From Rhodopseudomonas palustris (GTDB taxonomy: Bacteria; Pseudomonadota; Alphaproteobacteria; Rhizobiales; Xanthobacteraceae), in assembly GCF_003226555.1 (NCBI RefSeq), contig NZ_QKQS01000013.1, positions 37,890-101,889 on the forward strand: a stretch of 64,000 bases of DNA, written 5' to 3'. The position numbers were made by a program, and so were the translations under genes. The first letter of the stretch is position 1; each line of letters opens with the position of its first letter. Below the pieces are notes generated by a model, which did no database searches, had not been told where the DNA came from, and was given only the letters and a program-made list of their open reading frames with translations. Positions 26,003 to 35,874 of this stretch are shown here, one piece after another.

Positions 26003-28921
26003 ATGCCGCAGAACGTCTATCTTCTCGCGGTTCTCCTTCTCCCGTTCGTCGGCAGTCTGATTGCGGCCCTGCTACCGGCCAATGCACGGAATGCCGAGGC
26101 CTGGCTCGCCGCCGTGATCTCACTCGGCTGTCTGGGGCTGCTGGTTTTCTTGTATCCCGGCGCTGGGGCCGCGCCGATCCGCTATCAGCTCGATTGGCTG
26201 CCGCAGGCAGGCTTAAGCTTCACGCTGCGGCTGGACGGCTTTGCGTGGGCATTCGCCTGCCTGATCAGCGCGATCGGTTCGCTCGTCGTCCTGTATGCGC
26301 GCTACTACATGTCGCCGTCCGATCCGGTGCCGCGGTTCTTCTCGTTCCTGCAGGGCTTCATGGGCGCGATGCTGGGCATCGTGCTGTCCGGCAATCTGAT
26401 CCAGCTGGTGTTCTTCTGGGAGCTCACCAGCCTGTTCTCGTTCCTGCTGATAGGCTACTGGCATCACAACGCCGCGGCCCGTGAGGGCGCCCGCATTGCG
26501 CTGACGGTCACGGGGACCGGCGGGCTGTGCCTGTTCGCCGGCGTCGTCCTGCTCGGCCATATCGTCGGCAGTTACGATCTCGACGCGGTGCTGGCGGCCG
26601 GCGCCGAGATCCGCGGCCACGCGCTGTATGTGCCGACGCTGATCCTGATCCTGCTCGGTGCGCTGACCAAGAGCGCGCAGTTCCCGTTCCATTTCTGGCT
26701 GCCGCGGGCGATGACCGCGCCGACCCCGGTGTCGGCCTATCTGCACTCCGCCACCATGGTGAAGGCCGGCGTGTTCCTGTTGGTGCGACTCTGGCCAGTG
26801 CTCGGCGGCACCAATGAATGGCTGTGGCTTGTCGGCACCGCCGGGCTCGCGACCTTCATCGTCGGCGCATACCTCGCGGTGTTCCAGCGCGACCTGAAGG
26901 GCCTGCTCGCCTACTCGACCATCAGCCATCTCGGCCTGATCACGCTGCTGATCGGCCTCGACCGGCCGCTGGCGCTAGTCGCGGCGATCTTCCACGTCTT
27001 CAACCATGCGACCTTCAAGGCGTCGCTGTTCATGGCGGCCGGCATCATCGACCACGAGACCGGCACGCGCGATCTCCGCCGCCTCAGCGGTCTGCGCAAG
27101 TTCATGCCGAAGACCGCCGCGTTGGCGATCGTCGCCGCCGCATCGATGGCCGGCGTGCCGCTGCTCAACGGCTTCCTGTCCAAGGAGATGTTCTTCGCCG
27201 AGACGATCGAGACCCACGACGGCTCGATGCTCGATGACGCCCTGCCCTATATCGTCACCGTCGCCAGCATGCTCACCGTGGCGTACTCGCTGCGGTTCAT
27301 CCGCGAAGTGTTCTTCGGGCCGCCGCCCACCGACCTGCCGCGCACGCCGCACGAGCCGCCGCGCTGGATGCGGTTTCCGGTCGAGCTGCTGGTGCTGACC
27401 TGTCTGGTGGTCGGGATCGTGCCATCGCTGACGATCGGGCCGTTTCTGCAGATCGCCGTACATGCCGTACTCGGCGCGGCAACGCCGTATTACAGCCTCG
27501 CGGTGTGGCACGGCTTCAACTTGCCGCTGCTGATGAGCGTGATCGCGCTGATCGGCGGCGTCCTGCTATACCTTTTGTTGCGCAAACCGCTGCAGCATGG
27601 GCTGCGAAGCTCGCTGTTCGCCGGGCGCTTCAAGACACAGCGGCTGTTCGACCTCGTGCTGGTGACGGTATCTTGGCGCTGGGCGCGCGCCATTGAGCGG
27701 GTGTTCGGCACCCGCCGACTGCAGCCGCAACTGCTGCTGCTGGTCTGCGCCGCCCTGCTCGCCGCGGCATGGCCGGCGTTCCAGCGCGGCATCGCGATGG
27801 CCCCGGTGGCATTCGACGGCATCGATCCGGCGCTGGCGTTGGTGTGGACGGTCGGCATCGCCTGCGCGCTCGGCGGCGCCACGGTCGCCAAATTCCATCG
27901 CCTCGCAGCGCTGATCCTGATCGGCGGATCGGGGCTGACGACCTGTCTCACCTTCGTGTGGTTCTCCGCGCCGGATCTGGCGCTGACCCAGATCGGCGTC
28001 GAGATCGTCACCACGGTGTTGTTGCTGCTCGGACTGCGCTGGCTGCCGAAGCAGCTCGAGACCGGCGAAGTCACCGCCAACCGCGGCGTCCTCAAACGCG
28101 TGCAGCGGATCCGCGACCTCGCCGTCGCAACCGCCGCCGGCGCCGGTGTCGGGCTGCTGGCCTATGCGGTGATGACGCGCGCCGCACCGGACAGCATCGC
28201 GCAATTCTTTCTGCGGCACGCTTATTCCGACGGCGGCGGCACCAACGTGGTCAACGTCATCCTGGTGGACTTCCGCGGCTTCGATACGCTCGGTGAAATC
28301 ACCGTGCTGGCGGTGGTGGCGCTGACGGTGTTCGCCCTGCTGCGCCGCTTCCGGCCCGCCGCCGACAGTATCGACATCCCCGAACAGCAGCGGCTGCAGG
28401 ACGAACGCGACGATGCCGCCGCCGATCGGCGCAAGGGTGACACCATCGTCGATTATCTCGAAGTGCCGGCGATGATCATGCAGCTGTTGTTTCCGTTCAT
28501 CTTCATTGCCGCGATGTACCTGTTGCTACGCGGGCACGATCAGCCGGGCGGCGGCTTCGTCGCCGGCATCGCGATGGCTGCGGCGCTGATCCTGCAATAC
28601 ATGGCGGGCGGTGCCCTCTGGATCGAGGCGCGGCTACGTATTCATCCGCTGCGCTGGATCGGCATCGGGCTGTTGCTGGCGCTGTTCACCGGCGCCGCGG
28701 CGTTGCCGCTGGCGCGGCCGTTCCTCACCTCGGCCTTCGCCTATGCGGACATTCCGTGGATCGGCAAGGTGCCGCTCGCCAGTGCGGCGCTGTTCGACCT
28801 CGGCGTGTTCTCGCTGGTAGTCGGTGCCACCGCGCTGATGCTGCTGGCGCTGGCGCACCAATCGATCCGCGGCCACCGCCGCCCTGCGGCCGGCCGCGCC
28901 GCAACGCCCGAGACCAACTGA
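26003..28921 (+). CDS. Mrp/Pha cation:proton antiporter subunit A (fused A-B)
   Basis: A 972-residue membrane protein, the largest subunit of the Mrp-type antiporter. The NuoL-like region (about 1-500) includes the essential glutamate helix LVFFWELTSLFSFLLIGYW, the lysine helix GALTKSAQFPFHFWLPRAM and the histidine helix FHVFNHATFKASLFM. After a MrpA C-terminal section, a MnhB domain (about 820-955) is fused: LLFPFIFIAAMYLLLRGHDQ. The fusion defines the six-gene (group 2) Mrp operon type, called Pha in rhizobia. It exchanges Na+ or K+ for protons and supports pH and salt homeostasis. AGGA lies close before the ATG. Confidence 0.93.
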   Translation: MPQNVYLLAVLLLPFVGSLIAALLPANARNAEAWLAAVISLGCLGLLVFLYPGAGAAPIRYQLDWLPQAGLSFTLRLDGFAWAFACLISAIGSLVVLYARYYMSPSDPVPRFFSFLQGFMGAMLGIVLSGNLIQLVFFWELTSLFSFLLIGYWHHNAAAREGARIALTVTGTGGLCLFAGVVLLGHIVGSYDLDAVLAAGAEIRGHALYVPTLILILLGALTKSAQFPFHFWLPRAMTAPTPVSAYLHSATMVKAGVFLLVRLWPVLGGTNEWLWLVGTAGLATFIVGAYLAVFQRDLKGLLAYSTISHLGLITLLIGLDRPLALVAAIFHVFNHATFKASLFMAAGIIDHETGTRDLRRLSGLRKFMPKTAALAIVAAASMAGVPLLNGFLSKEMFFAETIETHDGSMLDDALPYIVTVASMLTVAYSLRFIREVFFGPPPTDLPRTPHEPPRWMRFPVELLVLTCLVVGIVPSLTIGPFLQIAVHAVLGAATPYYSLAVWHGFNLPLLMSVIALIGGVLLYLLLRKPLQHGLRSSLFAGRFKTQRLFDLVLVTVSWRWARAIERVFGTRRLQPQLLLLVCAALLAAAWPAFQRGIAMAPVAFDGIDPALALVWTVGIACALGGATVAKFHRLAALILIGGSGLTTCLTFVWFSAPDLALTQIGVEIVTTVLLLLGLRWLPKQLETGEVTANRGVLKRVQRIRDLAVATAAGAGVGLLAYAVMTRAAPDSIAQFFLRHAYSDGGGTNVVNVILVDFRGFDTLGEITVLAVVALTVFALLRRFRPAADSIDIPEQQRLQDERDDAAADRRKGDTIVDYLEVPAMIMQLLFPFIFIAAMYLLLRGHDQPGGGFVAGIAMAAALILQYMAGGALWIEARLRIHPLRWIGIGLLLALFTGAAALPLARPFLTSAFAYADIPWIGKVPLASAALFDLGVFSLVVGATALMLLALAHQSIRGHRRPAAGRAATPETN

Positions 28922-29262
28922 TGGAACTGATCGTCTCACTCGCCATCGCCGTGCTGACCGGCTCCGGAGTGTGGCTGCTGCTGCGGCCGCGCACCTTCCA
29001 GGTGATTATCGGCCTGGCGCTGCTGTCCTACGCGGTCAATCTGTTCATCTTCAGCATGGGCCGGCTCAAGGTCGGCGCCGCCGCCGTGCTGGAGAAAGGT
29101 CAGATCAGCGATCCGCAGGCATTCGCCGATCCGCTGCCGCAGGCGCTGGTGCTCACCGCCATCGTCATCAGCTTCGCCACCACGGCGCTGTTTCTGGTGG
29201 TGCTGCTGGCAGCGCGCGGCCTCACCGGGAACGACCACGTCGACGGTCGAGACCCCGAATGA
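28921..29262 (+). CDS. Mrp/Pha antiporter subunit C (NuoK-like)
   Basis: A 113-residue three-helix membrane protein related to NuoK. It shows the family's LRPRTFQVIIGLALLSYAVNLF segment and the PLPQALVLTAIVISFATTA helix. Its ATG overlaps the subunit A stop by one base, and its end overlaps the subunit D start by four bases. It is required with the other subunits for assembly of the antiporter complex. Confidence 0.93.
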   Translation: MELIVSLAIAVLTGSGVWLLLRPRTFQVIIGLALLSYAVNLFIFSMGRLKVGAAAVLEKGQISDPQAFADPLPQALVLTAIVISFATTALFLVVLLAARGLTGNDHVDGRDPE

Positions 29263-30893
29263 CGAACTGGACCGACCATCTGATCATCCTGCCGATCCTG
29301 CTGCCGCTCCTCGTCGGCGCGGCGATGCTGCTGATCGACGAGCGCCATCAGCAGATCAAGGCGTTCGCCAATCTCGGCTCGATCGTGCTGATGGGCGTCA
29401 CCGCGCTGCTGCTGATGCGCGCGGCGGACACCGCGACCGTCACAGGCGCGGCACCGATCGCGGTGTACCGGCTCGGCGACTGGCCGGCGCCGTTCGCGAT
29501 CGTGCTGGTCGCGGACCGGCTGTCGGCGCTGATGTTGGCGCTGACCAGCCTGCTCGCTTTCGCCGCCACAGTGTTCGCGACTGCTGGTTGGCAGCGGCTC
29601 GGCGCGCATTTCCATTCGCTGGTGCAGTTCCTACTGATGGGGCTGAATGGCGCGTTCCTGACCGGCGACCTGTTCAACCTGTTCGTGTTCTTCGAGCTGT
29701 TGCTGGCCGCGTCCTACGGTCTGGTGCTGCACGGCTCAGGACAAGCGCGGGTGCGCGCCGGGCTGCAGTACATCGCCGTCAACCTCACCGCCTCGGTGCT
29801 GTTCCTGATCGGGGTCAGCCTGATCTACGCGGTCACCGGCACGCTCAATATGGCCGATCTTGCAATCCGGATTCCGCACGTCCCACCTGAGGACCGCGCG
29901 CTGCTGGAAGCCGGCGCCGCCGTTCTCGGCGTCGCATTCATGGTCAAGGCCGGGATGTGGCCGCTGTGTTTCTGGCTGCCGACGACCTATGCGGCCGCAG
30001 CCGCGCCGGTCGCCGCGATGTTCGCGATCATGAGCAAGGTCGGCATCTACATCCTGCTGCGGCTGTCGCTGCTGTTCTTCGGCGCCGACAGCGGCGCCTC
30101 GGCGCTGTTCGGAACCCAGTGGCTGATCGCAGCCGGCATCGCCACCATCCTGTTCGGGCTGATCGGCGCGCTGGCGTCGCAGGAAATCTCGCGGCTGGCC
30201 GGCTACGCGGTGCTGGTGTCGTCCGGCACCGTGCTGGCGGTCGCAGCCGCCGCCGGCAAGCCGGACGTGACCGCTGCGGCGCTGTTCTATCTGGTCAATT
30301 CCACGCTGGCGATCGCCGCGTTCTTCATGCTGATCGAGCTGCTCGAACGCGGCCGTGACCCCGGCGCCGACATGCTGGCGGTGACACGCGAGGCCTATGG
30401 CGAGGACATGCCGGACGATCCGGACGCCGAGGAGGTCGGCCTCGTGATCCCGGCTTCGATGGCGATCCTCGGCTGGTGTTTCGTCGGCTGCGCCGCGGTG
30501 ATCGCCGGGCTGCCGCCGGTGTCGGGCTTCATCGCCAAATTCGCGATGCTCACCGCCCTGCTCGGCGACGACGCCGCAGCGGGGATCTCGCCGATGAGCT
30601 GGACATTGCTGGCGCTGTTGATGCTGTCCGGCCTGACCATGCTGATTTCCATGACCCGCGCCGGCATTCGCACGCTGTGGTCGCCGACGGAGCGCGTCGA
30701 TCCGCGGGTACGGCTGGCGGAGATCGTCCCGATCGCACTTCTCCTGCTCGGCTGCGTGGCGATGACCGTGCAGCCGCAGGCCGCGCTGAGCTACATGCAG
30801 GGGGCGGCGAATTCGCTGCATACGCCGTCGGCCTATACCGACAGCGTGCTGGCGCCGGTGCCGTCGCGGGTGAAGACGGGGGGCGGCTCATGA
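29259..30893 (+). CDS. Mrp/Pha antiporter subunit D (NuoM/N-like)
   Basis: A 544-residue polytopic membrane protein homologous to NuoM/NuoN. Diagnostic helices are LFNLFVFFELLLAASYGLVL (functional glutamate), FMVKAGMWPLCFWLPTTYAA (functional lysine) and AGLPPVSGFIAKFAML near residue 415. A hydrophilic loop rich in acidic residues (about 370-390) separates late helices. It overlaps subunit C and subunit E genes by four bases each, so translation is coupled. Confidence 0.94.
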   Translation: MTNWTDHLIILPILLPLLVGAAMLLIDERHQQIKAFANLGSIVLMGVTALLLMRAADTATVTGAAPIAVYRLGDWPAPFAIVLVADRLSALMLALTSLLAFAATVFATAGWQRLGAHFHSLVQFLLMGLNGAFLTGDLFNLFVFFELLLAASYGLVLHGSGQARVRAGLQYIAVNLTASVLFLIGVSLIYAVTGTLNMADLAIRIPHVPPEDRALLEAGAAVLGVAFMVKAGMWPLCFWLPTTYAAAAAPVAAMFAIMSKVGIYILLRLSLLFFGADSGASALFGTQWLIAAGIATILFGLIGALASQEISRLAGYAVLVSSGTVLAVAAAAGKPDVTAAALFYLVNSTLAIAAFFMLIELLERGRDPGADMLAVTREAYGEDMPDDPDAEEVGLVIPASMAILGWCFVGCAAVIAGLPPVSGFIAKFAMLTALLGDDAAAGISPMSWTLLALLMLSGLTMLISMTRAGIRTLWSPTERVDPRVRLAEIVPIALLLLGCVAMTVQPQAALSYMQGAANSLHTPSAYTDSVLAPVPSRVKTGGGS

Positions 30894-31378
30894 ACAGGCT
30901 GTTGCCGTTTCCGCTGATCTCGCTGTGTTTGCTCGCGATGTGGCTGTGGCTCAGCCAGAGCCTCGCGCTTGGCCCGATTTTGCTCGGCAGCCTGTTCGCC
31001 CTGATCGGCGGCTGGCTGTTGCGGCTGCTGCAGTCCGATGCCGACCGCGTCCGCAATCCCGGCGCGATCATCCGCCTGAGCGGCCTGGTGCTGATCGACG
31101 TGATCCGCTCCAACATCGCGGTCGCCAGCATCATCCTCGGCGGCCAGCGCAACCGGATCACCTCCGGCTTCGTCGATATCCCGCTCGATCTGCGCAGCCG
31201 GCAGGGACTCGCTGTGCTGGCCTGCATCGTCACGTCAACGCCCGGCACATTGTGGGTGAACTTCGATCGGGAGACCGGCGTGGTGCAGCTTCACGTACTC
31301 GATCTGGTCGACGAGAACGAATGGATCGAGCGCATCAAAGGCCGCTACGAACGCTTGCTGTTGGAGATCTTCGAATGA
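30890..31378 (+). CDS. Mrp/Pha antiporter subunit E
   Basis: A 162-residue MnhE-family protein. Hydrophobic helices occupy about 1-55, then the conserved segment VLIDVIRSNIAVASIILG and a soluble C-terminal part with TSTPGTLWVNFDRETGVVQL. It overlaps genes D and F by ATGA junctions. MnhE is a structural subunit without a respiratory complex I homologue. Confidence 0.92.
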   Translation: MNRLLPFPLISLCLLAMWLWLSQSLALGPILLGSLFALIGGWLLRLLQSDADRVRNPGAIIRLSGLVLIDVIRSNIAVASIILGGQRNRITSGFVDIPLDLRSRQGLAVLACIVTSTPGTLWVNFDRETGVVQLHVLDLVDENEWIERIKGRYERLLLEIFE

Positions 31379-31656
31379 GCGCTGCCGTGATGACATGGTC
31401 GATCGTGATCGCGCAGGTGATGCTCGCCGTCGCCATGGCGTGCGCCGCCTACCGGATGCTGATCGGCCCGCGCGCGCAGGATCGGGTGCTCGGGCTCGAC
31501 ACGCTGTACGTCAACGCCATGCTGCTGATGCTGACGGTCGGAATCCGCACCGGCAGCGACGTGTATTTCGAGGCGGCGCTGATCATCGCCCTGCTCGGCT
31601 TCGTCGGCACCGTGGCCCTGTCCAAATTCCTGATGCGCGGCGAGGTGATCGAATGA
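31375..31656 (+). CDS. Mrp/Pha antiporter subunit F
   Basis: A 93-residue, three-helix MnhF/MrpF protein. The signature AYRMLIGPRAQDRVLGLDTL is followed by ALLGFVGTVALSKFLMRG. It overlaps the flanking genes by four bases on both sides. MrpF is essential for assembly in studied systems. Confidence 0.92.
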   Translation: MSAAVMTWSIVIAQVMLAVAMACAAYRMLIGPRAQDRVLGLDTLYVNAMLLMLTVGIRTGSDVYFEAALIIALLGFVGTVALSKFLMRGEVIE

Positions 31657-32030
31657 CCCATGCGGCGGAACTTCCGGCCTGGGCGGCGTATTGCGTGGCG
31701 ATGTTGGTGCTGCTCGGTGCCGGCATCACGTTGATCGGCTCGCTCGGAATGCTGCGGCTCGACGGGTTCTACCAGCGCGCCCACGCCCCCACGCTCGGCA
31801 CCACATTCGGCACCGCCTTCATCTGCGGCGCGTCGATGCTGTGCTTCTCGCTGCTGGAATCGCGACCGCTGCTGCACGAGGTGCTGATCCTCGGCTTCGT
31901 CACCATCACCACCCCGGTGACCCTGATGCTGCTGGTGCGCGCCGCACTGTTCCGCGACACAGCGGAAGGGCATATCGACGACATCGTGCAGCGCGCCAGA
32001 CGCAAGCCGGGCGACGAAGAGCCGCTCTGA
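31653..32030 (+). CDS. Mrp/Pha antiporter subunit G
   Basis: A 125-residue MnhG-family protein and the last gene of the six-gene operon. It contains the family motif LIGSLGMLRLDGFYQRAHAP and two further helices with FVTITTPVTLMLLVRAA, ending in a charged tail. Only 16 bases separate its stop from the end of the convergent yggS-like gene, so no terminator fits between them. Confidence 0.92.
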   Translation: MTHAAELPAWAAYCVAMLVLLGAGITLIGSLGMLRLDGFYQRAHAPTLGTTFGTAFICGASMLCFSLLESRPLLHEVLILGFVTITTPVTLMLLVRAALFRDTAEGHIDDIVQRARRKPGDEEPL

Positions 32031-32046
32031 TCCCGTTCTGCCGGAT

Positions 32047-32829
32047 CTACGAGCCGAAGTTCGCGTCCGGCCAGTAATGCCTGTCGCTGGTCGGCCGGGC
32101 GCCAAAGATCGCCTGCCCGACCCGCACCACGGTCGCCCCCTCCTCGATCGCAGTCTCGAAATCGCCCGACATGCCCATCGACAGTTGCGTCAGGTCGGAA
32201 TGAACAGCCATCGCGTGGTCACGCAGGTTGCGGAGCAGCCGGAAGCACCGGCGAACCCGTTCCGTCTCGGTGCTGAAGATCGCCAGTGTCATCAGCCCGC
32301 GCGGCTTCAGCCGTGGATATTCGGATAGACGCCGGGCAAACGGAACGAGATCGCCGGGCGCAAGACCGTATTTGCTCGCCTCGCCGGAGGTGTTGACCTG
32401 CACGAACACGTCGAGGTCCCGCCCCTCCGCATCCAGGCGACGATTCAGTTCGTCGGCGAGGCGCAGACTGTCGAGCGCATGGAATTCGGTGGCAAGTTTG
32501 ACGAGATACTTCACCTTGTTGGTCTGAAGGTGGCCGATGATCGACCAGCGGATCGGAAGATCCGCGAAGATGGCCTGCTTGTCGCGGGCCTCCTGGAGCT
32601 TGTTTTCGCCGAACTCCGAGATACCCGCCGCATAGGCGAGGCGAAGGACGTTAGCCGGCACTGTCTTGGTGACGGGCAGAAGATGCACGTCGTCAGGACT
32701 CCGCCCGCAGCGTCGGCAAGTGGCGGCGATGCGGTCCCGGACCAGTTTCAGGTTAGTGGCAAAGGCTGCGGCGGGATCGGCGCCGAAACGTGCGATCTCA
32801 TCCGGAGAGAGTTCGGGGGTGGCAGGCAT
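32047..32829 (-). CDS. YggS family PLP-binding protein (PLP homeostasis)
   Basis: A 260-residue alanine-racemase-fold (type III) PLP protein, PLPBP/YggS/PROSC. The PLP lysine lies in LLPVTKTVPANVL near residue 55, followed by FGENKLQE, WSIIGHLQTNKVKYLV and the phosphate-binding SMGMSGDFETAIEEGATVVR with GQAIFG near the end. The family has no enzymatic activity but controls the PLP pool. It lies 21 bases behind glyA on the same strand and near a pyridoxal kinase and PLP-type regulator, which fits this role. Confidence 0.93.
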   Translation of the reverse strand: MPATPELSPDEIARFGADPAAAFATNLKLVRDRIAATCRRCGRSPDDVHLLPVTKTVPANVLRLAYAAGISEFGENKLQEARDKQAIFADLPIRWSIIGHLQTNKVKYLVKLATEFHALDSLRLADELNRRLDAEGRDLDVFVQVNTSGEASKYGLAPGDLVPFARRLSEYPRLKPRGLMTLAIFSTETERVRRCFRLLRNLRDHAMAVHSDLTQLSMGMSGDFETAIEEGATVVRVGQAIFGARPTSDRHYWPDANFGS

Positions 32830-32850
32830 CGTGATGTGAGACCGCCCTGA

Positions 32851-34155
32851 TCAGTAAGGCAACGGAAAGTTCGCGGCGAGCCGCTGAACGCGCGCGGCGA
32901 TGCCTTGCCGCTCGGCATCCAGCGTCCCGGCACGGACGGCGTGCAGCGTACCGAGCACAAGGCTGGCGATCTCGCGATATTGGTCCGCGCCGAAGCCGCG
33001 GGAGGTGCCGGCCGCCGTGCCGACGCGGATGCCCGACGTCACCATCGGCTTCTCCGGATCATTCGGGATCGCGTTCTTGTTGAGCGTGATCCCCACCTGC
33101 TCCAAGGCACGCTCGGCGATATTGCCGGTCACGCCGAACGGCCGCAGATCGACGACCGCCAGATGGCAATCGGTGCCGCCGGAGGTGATCGTCAGTCCGC
33201 CATCCGCAAGCGCTTCCGCCAGGACACGGCAATTCTCGACGACGGCGCGCGCATAGTCTCTGAACTCCGGTTGCAGCGCTTCGCCGAAGGCGACGGCCTT
33301 GGCGGCGATGACATGCATCAGCGGGCCGCCCTGCAGCCCAGGGAACGTCGCCGAGTTGATCTTCTTGGCGACGTCCGCATCATTGGTCAGTACGAACCCG
33401 CCGCGCGGCCCGCGCAGCGTCTTATGCGTCGTCGAGGTAACGACATCGGCGAACGGAACCGGCGACGGATAGACGCCGCCGGCAACAAGTCCAGCGAAAT
33501 GCGCCATGTCGACCAATAGGACAGCGCCGATCTCGTCGGCGATCTGACGGAAGCGGCCGAAATCCAGGATCCGCGGATAGGCCGAGCCACCGGCGATCAG
33601 AACCCGCGGCCGGTGCTGGCGCGCGAGCTCGGCGACCCGATCCATGTCGATCCGGTGCGTCTCCGGATCGACGCCATAGCTGACGGCCCTGAACCAGCGG
33701 CCCGACATGTTGACCGTCGCCCCATGGGTGAGATGGCCGCCGGCCTTCAGATCGAGGCCGAGGATCGTATCGCCGGGCGCGAGCAGCGCGAGAAACACCG
33801 CCTGATTGGCCTGGCTGCCCGAATGCGGCTGGACGTTAGCGTGAGCGCTGCCGAACAGCTGATTGACGCGCGCAATCGCCAGATCCTCGATTGCGTCGAC
33901 ATTCGCGCAACCGCCGTAGTAGCGCCGATGCGGATAGCCCTCGGCGTATTTGTTGGTCAGCACCGAGCCTTGCGCATCGAGAACCGCCCGGCTGACGAAG
34001 TTCTCCGAAGCGATCAGCTCGATCGAGCAACGCTGGCGGCTTTCTTCGTCTGCGATCGCAGCGGCGACCACATGGTCGGCCGCGGCTAAGCCGACGGCGC
34101 TCACGCTCGGGTGAGCGACGGAGTGCAAGGCGTGCTGCGCGATCGATGTGCCCAT
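32851..34155 (-). CDS. glyA: Serine hydroxymethyltransferase
   Basis: Interconverts serine and glycine with tetrahydrofolate using PLP. The 434-residue protein has [14 protein letters not shown], the PHRRYYGGC tyrosine region, [11 protein letters not shown], and the PLP-lysine motif [12 protein letters not shown] with Lys245. It ends normally. The leader is about 20 residues longer than usual. Its placement with B6 genes and a MocR-type regulator, away from ribB/nrdR where alphaproteobacterial glyA often sits, suggests a specialised second copy. This cannot be confirmed from the window. Confidence 0.93.
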   Translation of the reverse strand: MGTSIAQHALHSVAHPSVSAVGLAAADHVVAAAIADEESRQRCSIELIASENFVSRAVLDAQGSVLTNKYAEGYPHRRYYGGCANVDAIEDLAIARVNQLFGSAHANVQPHSGSQANQAVFLALLAPGDTILGLDLKAGGHLTHGATVNMSGRWFRAVSYGVDPETHRIDMDRVAELARQHRPRVLIAGGSAYPRILDFGRFRQIADEIGAVLLVDMAHFAGLVAGGVYPSPVPFADVVTSTTHKTLRGPRGGFVLTNDADVAKKINSATFPGLQGGPLMHVIAAKAVAFGEALQPEFRDYARAVVENCRVLAEALADGGLTITSGGTDCHLAVVDLRPFGVTGNIAERALEQVGITLNKNAIPNDPEKPMVTSGIRVGTAAGTSRGFGADQYREIASLVLGTLHAVRAGTLDAERQGIAARVQRLAANFPLPY

Positions 34156-34313
34156 GGCTGATCTCCTTGACCTGGACGACTATGCTGCTGCGCGCATCGG
34201 AAGCGTCGCGGCATCGTCGATGAGCAGCACCTAGCACGGGCTTGGTCTGGACATCCCCTCCACTTCCGGAGCCTCGACCCAACCAATTGCCGGCGGCGAG
34301 ACGCATCACCGGC

Positions 34314-35804
34314 TCAGGATTTGGTCGCCGCCCGCAGCGCTTTGGCCAAGTTCTTCACCGCGGTTTCGATCTCGAGCGGCGTGTAGGCAGCAAAGCCCAT
34401 CAGAAAGCCGGGCTCGCCGTCGCGGCCGTGATGCAGCCCCGACAATCCTAGCAACTCGATCCCGGCACGGCGCGCTGCGTCGACCGCAGTTCGCTCCGGT
34501 AGGTCACATGTCAGCATGCAGGGCAGTTGCAGGCCGCCGACCGGAATCCGCGGCTCGACGAAATCGGATAGATACTTGCCGACCAGCCGGGCCAGCACGT
34601 CGAGGCGTTCGGCATAGACGGCGCGCATCGTGCGCACATGCGCGCCGAAATGTCCGCCCTCCATGAAACGGGCCAGCGTGAACTGCGCCATCGAGGCGCT
34701 GTGCCCGTCCAGCAGCGTGCGGGCAACCGTCATCGGCGTCACGAGCTGAGGCGGTAAGACGACGTAGCCGATCCGCAAGCCGGGAAACATCGATTTGGTG
34801 AAGGTGCCGATGTAGACGGTCCGGTCGTGCGGATCGAGGCCTTGCACGCAAGCGGTCGGCTTGCCGGCGTAGTGGAATTCGCTGTCGTAATCGTCCTCGA
34901 TGATCCAGGTCTGATGTCGCGCCGCCCATTCGATCAGTGCGAGGCGGCGATCCAGCGCCAGCGTCGCGCCGGTCGGAAACTGGTGCGAAGGCGTGAGGAA
35001 CACCGCCTTGGCCCGGCGCGGTTGGGCGGTGATCTGGTCGACGACAAGGCCGTGACGATCGACCGGAATCGGAACGCATTCCAGCCCTGCGGCATCGAAC
35101 GCTTTGCGGGCACCGTAATAGGCGGGATCTTCGATGAAGATCCGATCGCCGGGATCGAGCAGCATGTTCGCGCACAGCGACATCGCCTGCTGCGAACTGG
35201 TGAGCACCAAGACCCGATCAGCGGAGGCGCGCGCGCCGCGCTCGAGGTTGACATAGTCGGCAATGGCGCGGCGAAGCGGCTCGGTGCCTTGCGGATCGCA
35301 GTGCAGCAAGGTCTGTGCGCCGAGCTCCTTCCGGGCCTGGCGCTCCAGTCGATCCCAGAGCTGAACCGGGAACGTGCGGGTTTCCGGCACGCCATGGACG
35401 AACGGCCTCGGCAGCAGCTGCTCGCGAACGCCGCCGCTCTGGAACATGGCGGCGCCGCGCCTGCTGAGAGTCGGCGCCCGGCTGCGGAGCAGCGCATCCC
35501 GCTGCGACAGTCGGCGGCCCGGCTTGAACTCCGTCATCTCCGCCACGAAGCTGCCGCTGCCGACGCGTCGGTCGATGAAGCCTTCGGCGTGAAGCTGGCC
35601 GTAGGCGAGTTCAATCGTATCACGCGATACCCCCAGCGATTTGGCGAGCGCACGCGAGGCGGGCAGCGGTTTGCCCGCCGCCAGCGCCCCGTCGACGATC
35701 AGTTGCCGGATGGCGCGCTGAACCCGCGCGTAAAGCGGCATCACCGCGTGGGCCGGGTGGGCGACCCATGCCTGCACCGACTCGAGCTGGGAGTGCTTGA
35801 ACAA
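34314..35804 (-). CDS. MocR/PdxR-type regulator (GntR HTH fused to aminotransferase domain)
   Basis: A 496-residue transcription factor. Residues about 20-90 form a GntR winged helix (PLYARVQRAIRQLIVDG, LPASRALAKSLGVSRDTIELAY). Residues about 125-490 form a class I aminotransferase fold with the PLP lysine in TFTKSMFPG (Lys337). Such proteins use PLP or a PLP adduct as effector; PdxR members activate pyridoxal 5'-phosphate synthesis or salvage. Divergence from the pyridoxal kinase gene and closeness to yggS and glyA support a PdxR-like role. The order is known for the family; the exact regulon is inference. Confidence 0.85.
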   Translation of the reverse strand: MFKHSQLESVQAWVAHPAHAVMPLYARVQRAIRQLIVDGALAAGKPLPASRALAKSLGVSRDTIELAYGQLHAEGFIDRRVGSGSFVAEMTEFKPGRRLSQRDALLRSRAPTLSRRGAAMFQSGGVREQLLPRPFVHGVPETRTFPVQLWDRLERQARKELGAQTLLHCDPQGTEPLRRAIADYVNLERGARASADRVLVLTSSQQAMSLCANMLLDPGDRIFIEDPAYYGARKAFDAAGLECVPIPVDRHGLVVDQITAQPRRAKAVFLTPSHQFPTGATLALDRRLALIEWAARHQTWIIEDDYDSEFHYAGKPTACVQGLDPHDRTVYIGTFTKSMFPGLRIGYVVLPPQLVTPMTVARTLLDGHSASMAQFTLARFMEGGHFGAHVRTMRAVYAERLDVLARLVGKYLSDFVEPRIPVGGLQLPCMLTCDLPERTAVDAARRAGIELLGLSGLHHGRDGEPGFLMGFAAYTPLEIETAVKNLAKALRAATKS

Positions 35805-35874
35805 ATGGTCTGCTCGTCTTGTGGATAATGGAGGGGCTCATCAGGCCATCGAACGGCTAAATGTCAATGCGGCC

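Noticed and set aside
34243-35812. Shared TGGTCTG heptamer upstream of glyA (34243) and of the regulator/pdxY gap (35806) as a MocR site
   Set aside because: A shared heptamer is expected by chance between regions of this size, and no tandem repeat typical of MocR sites was found.
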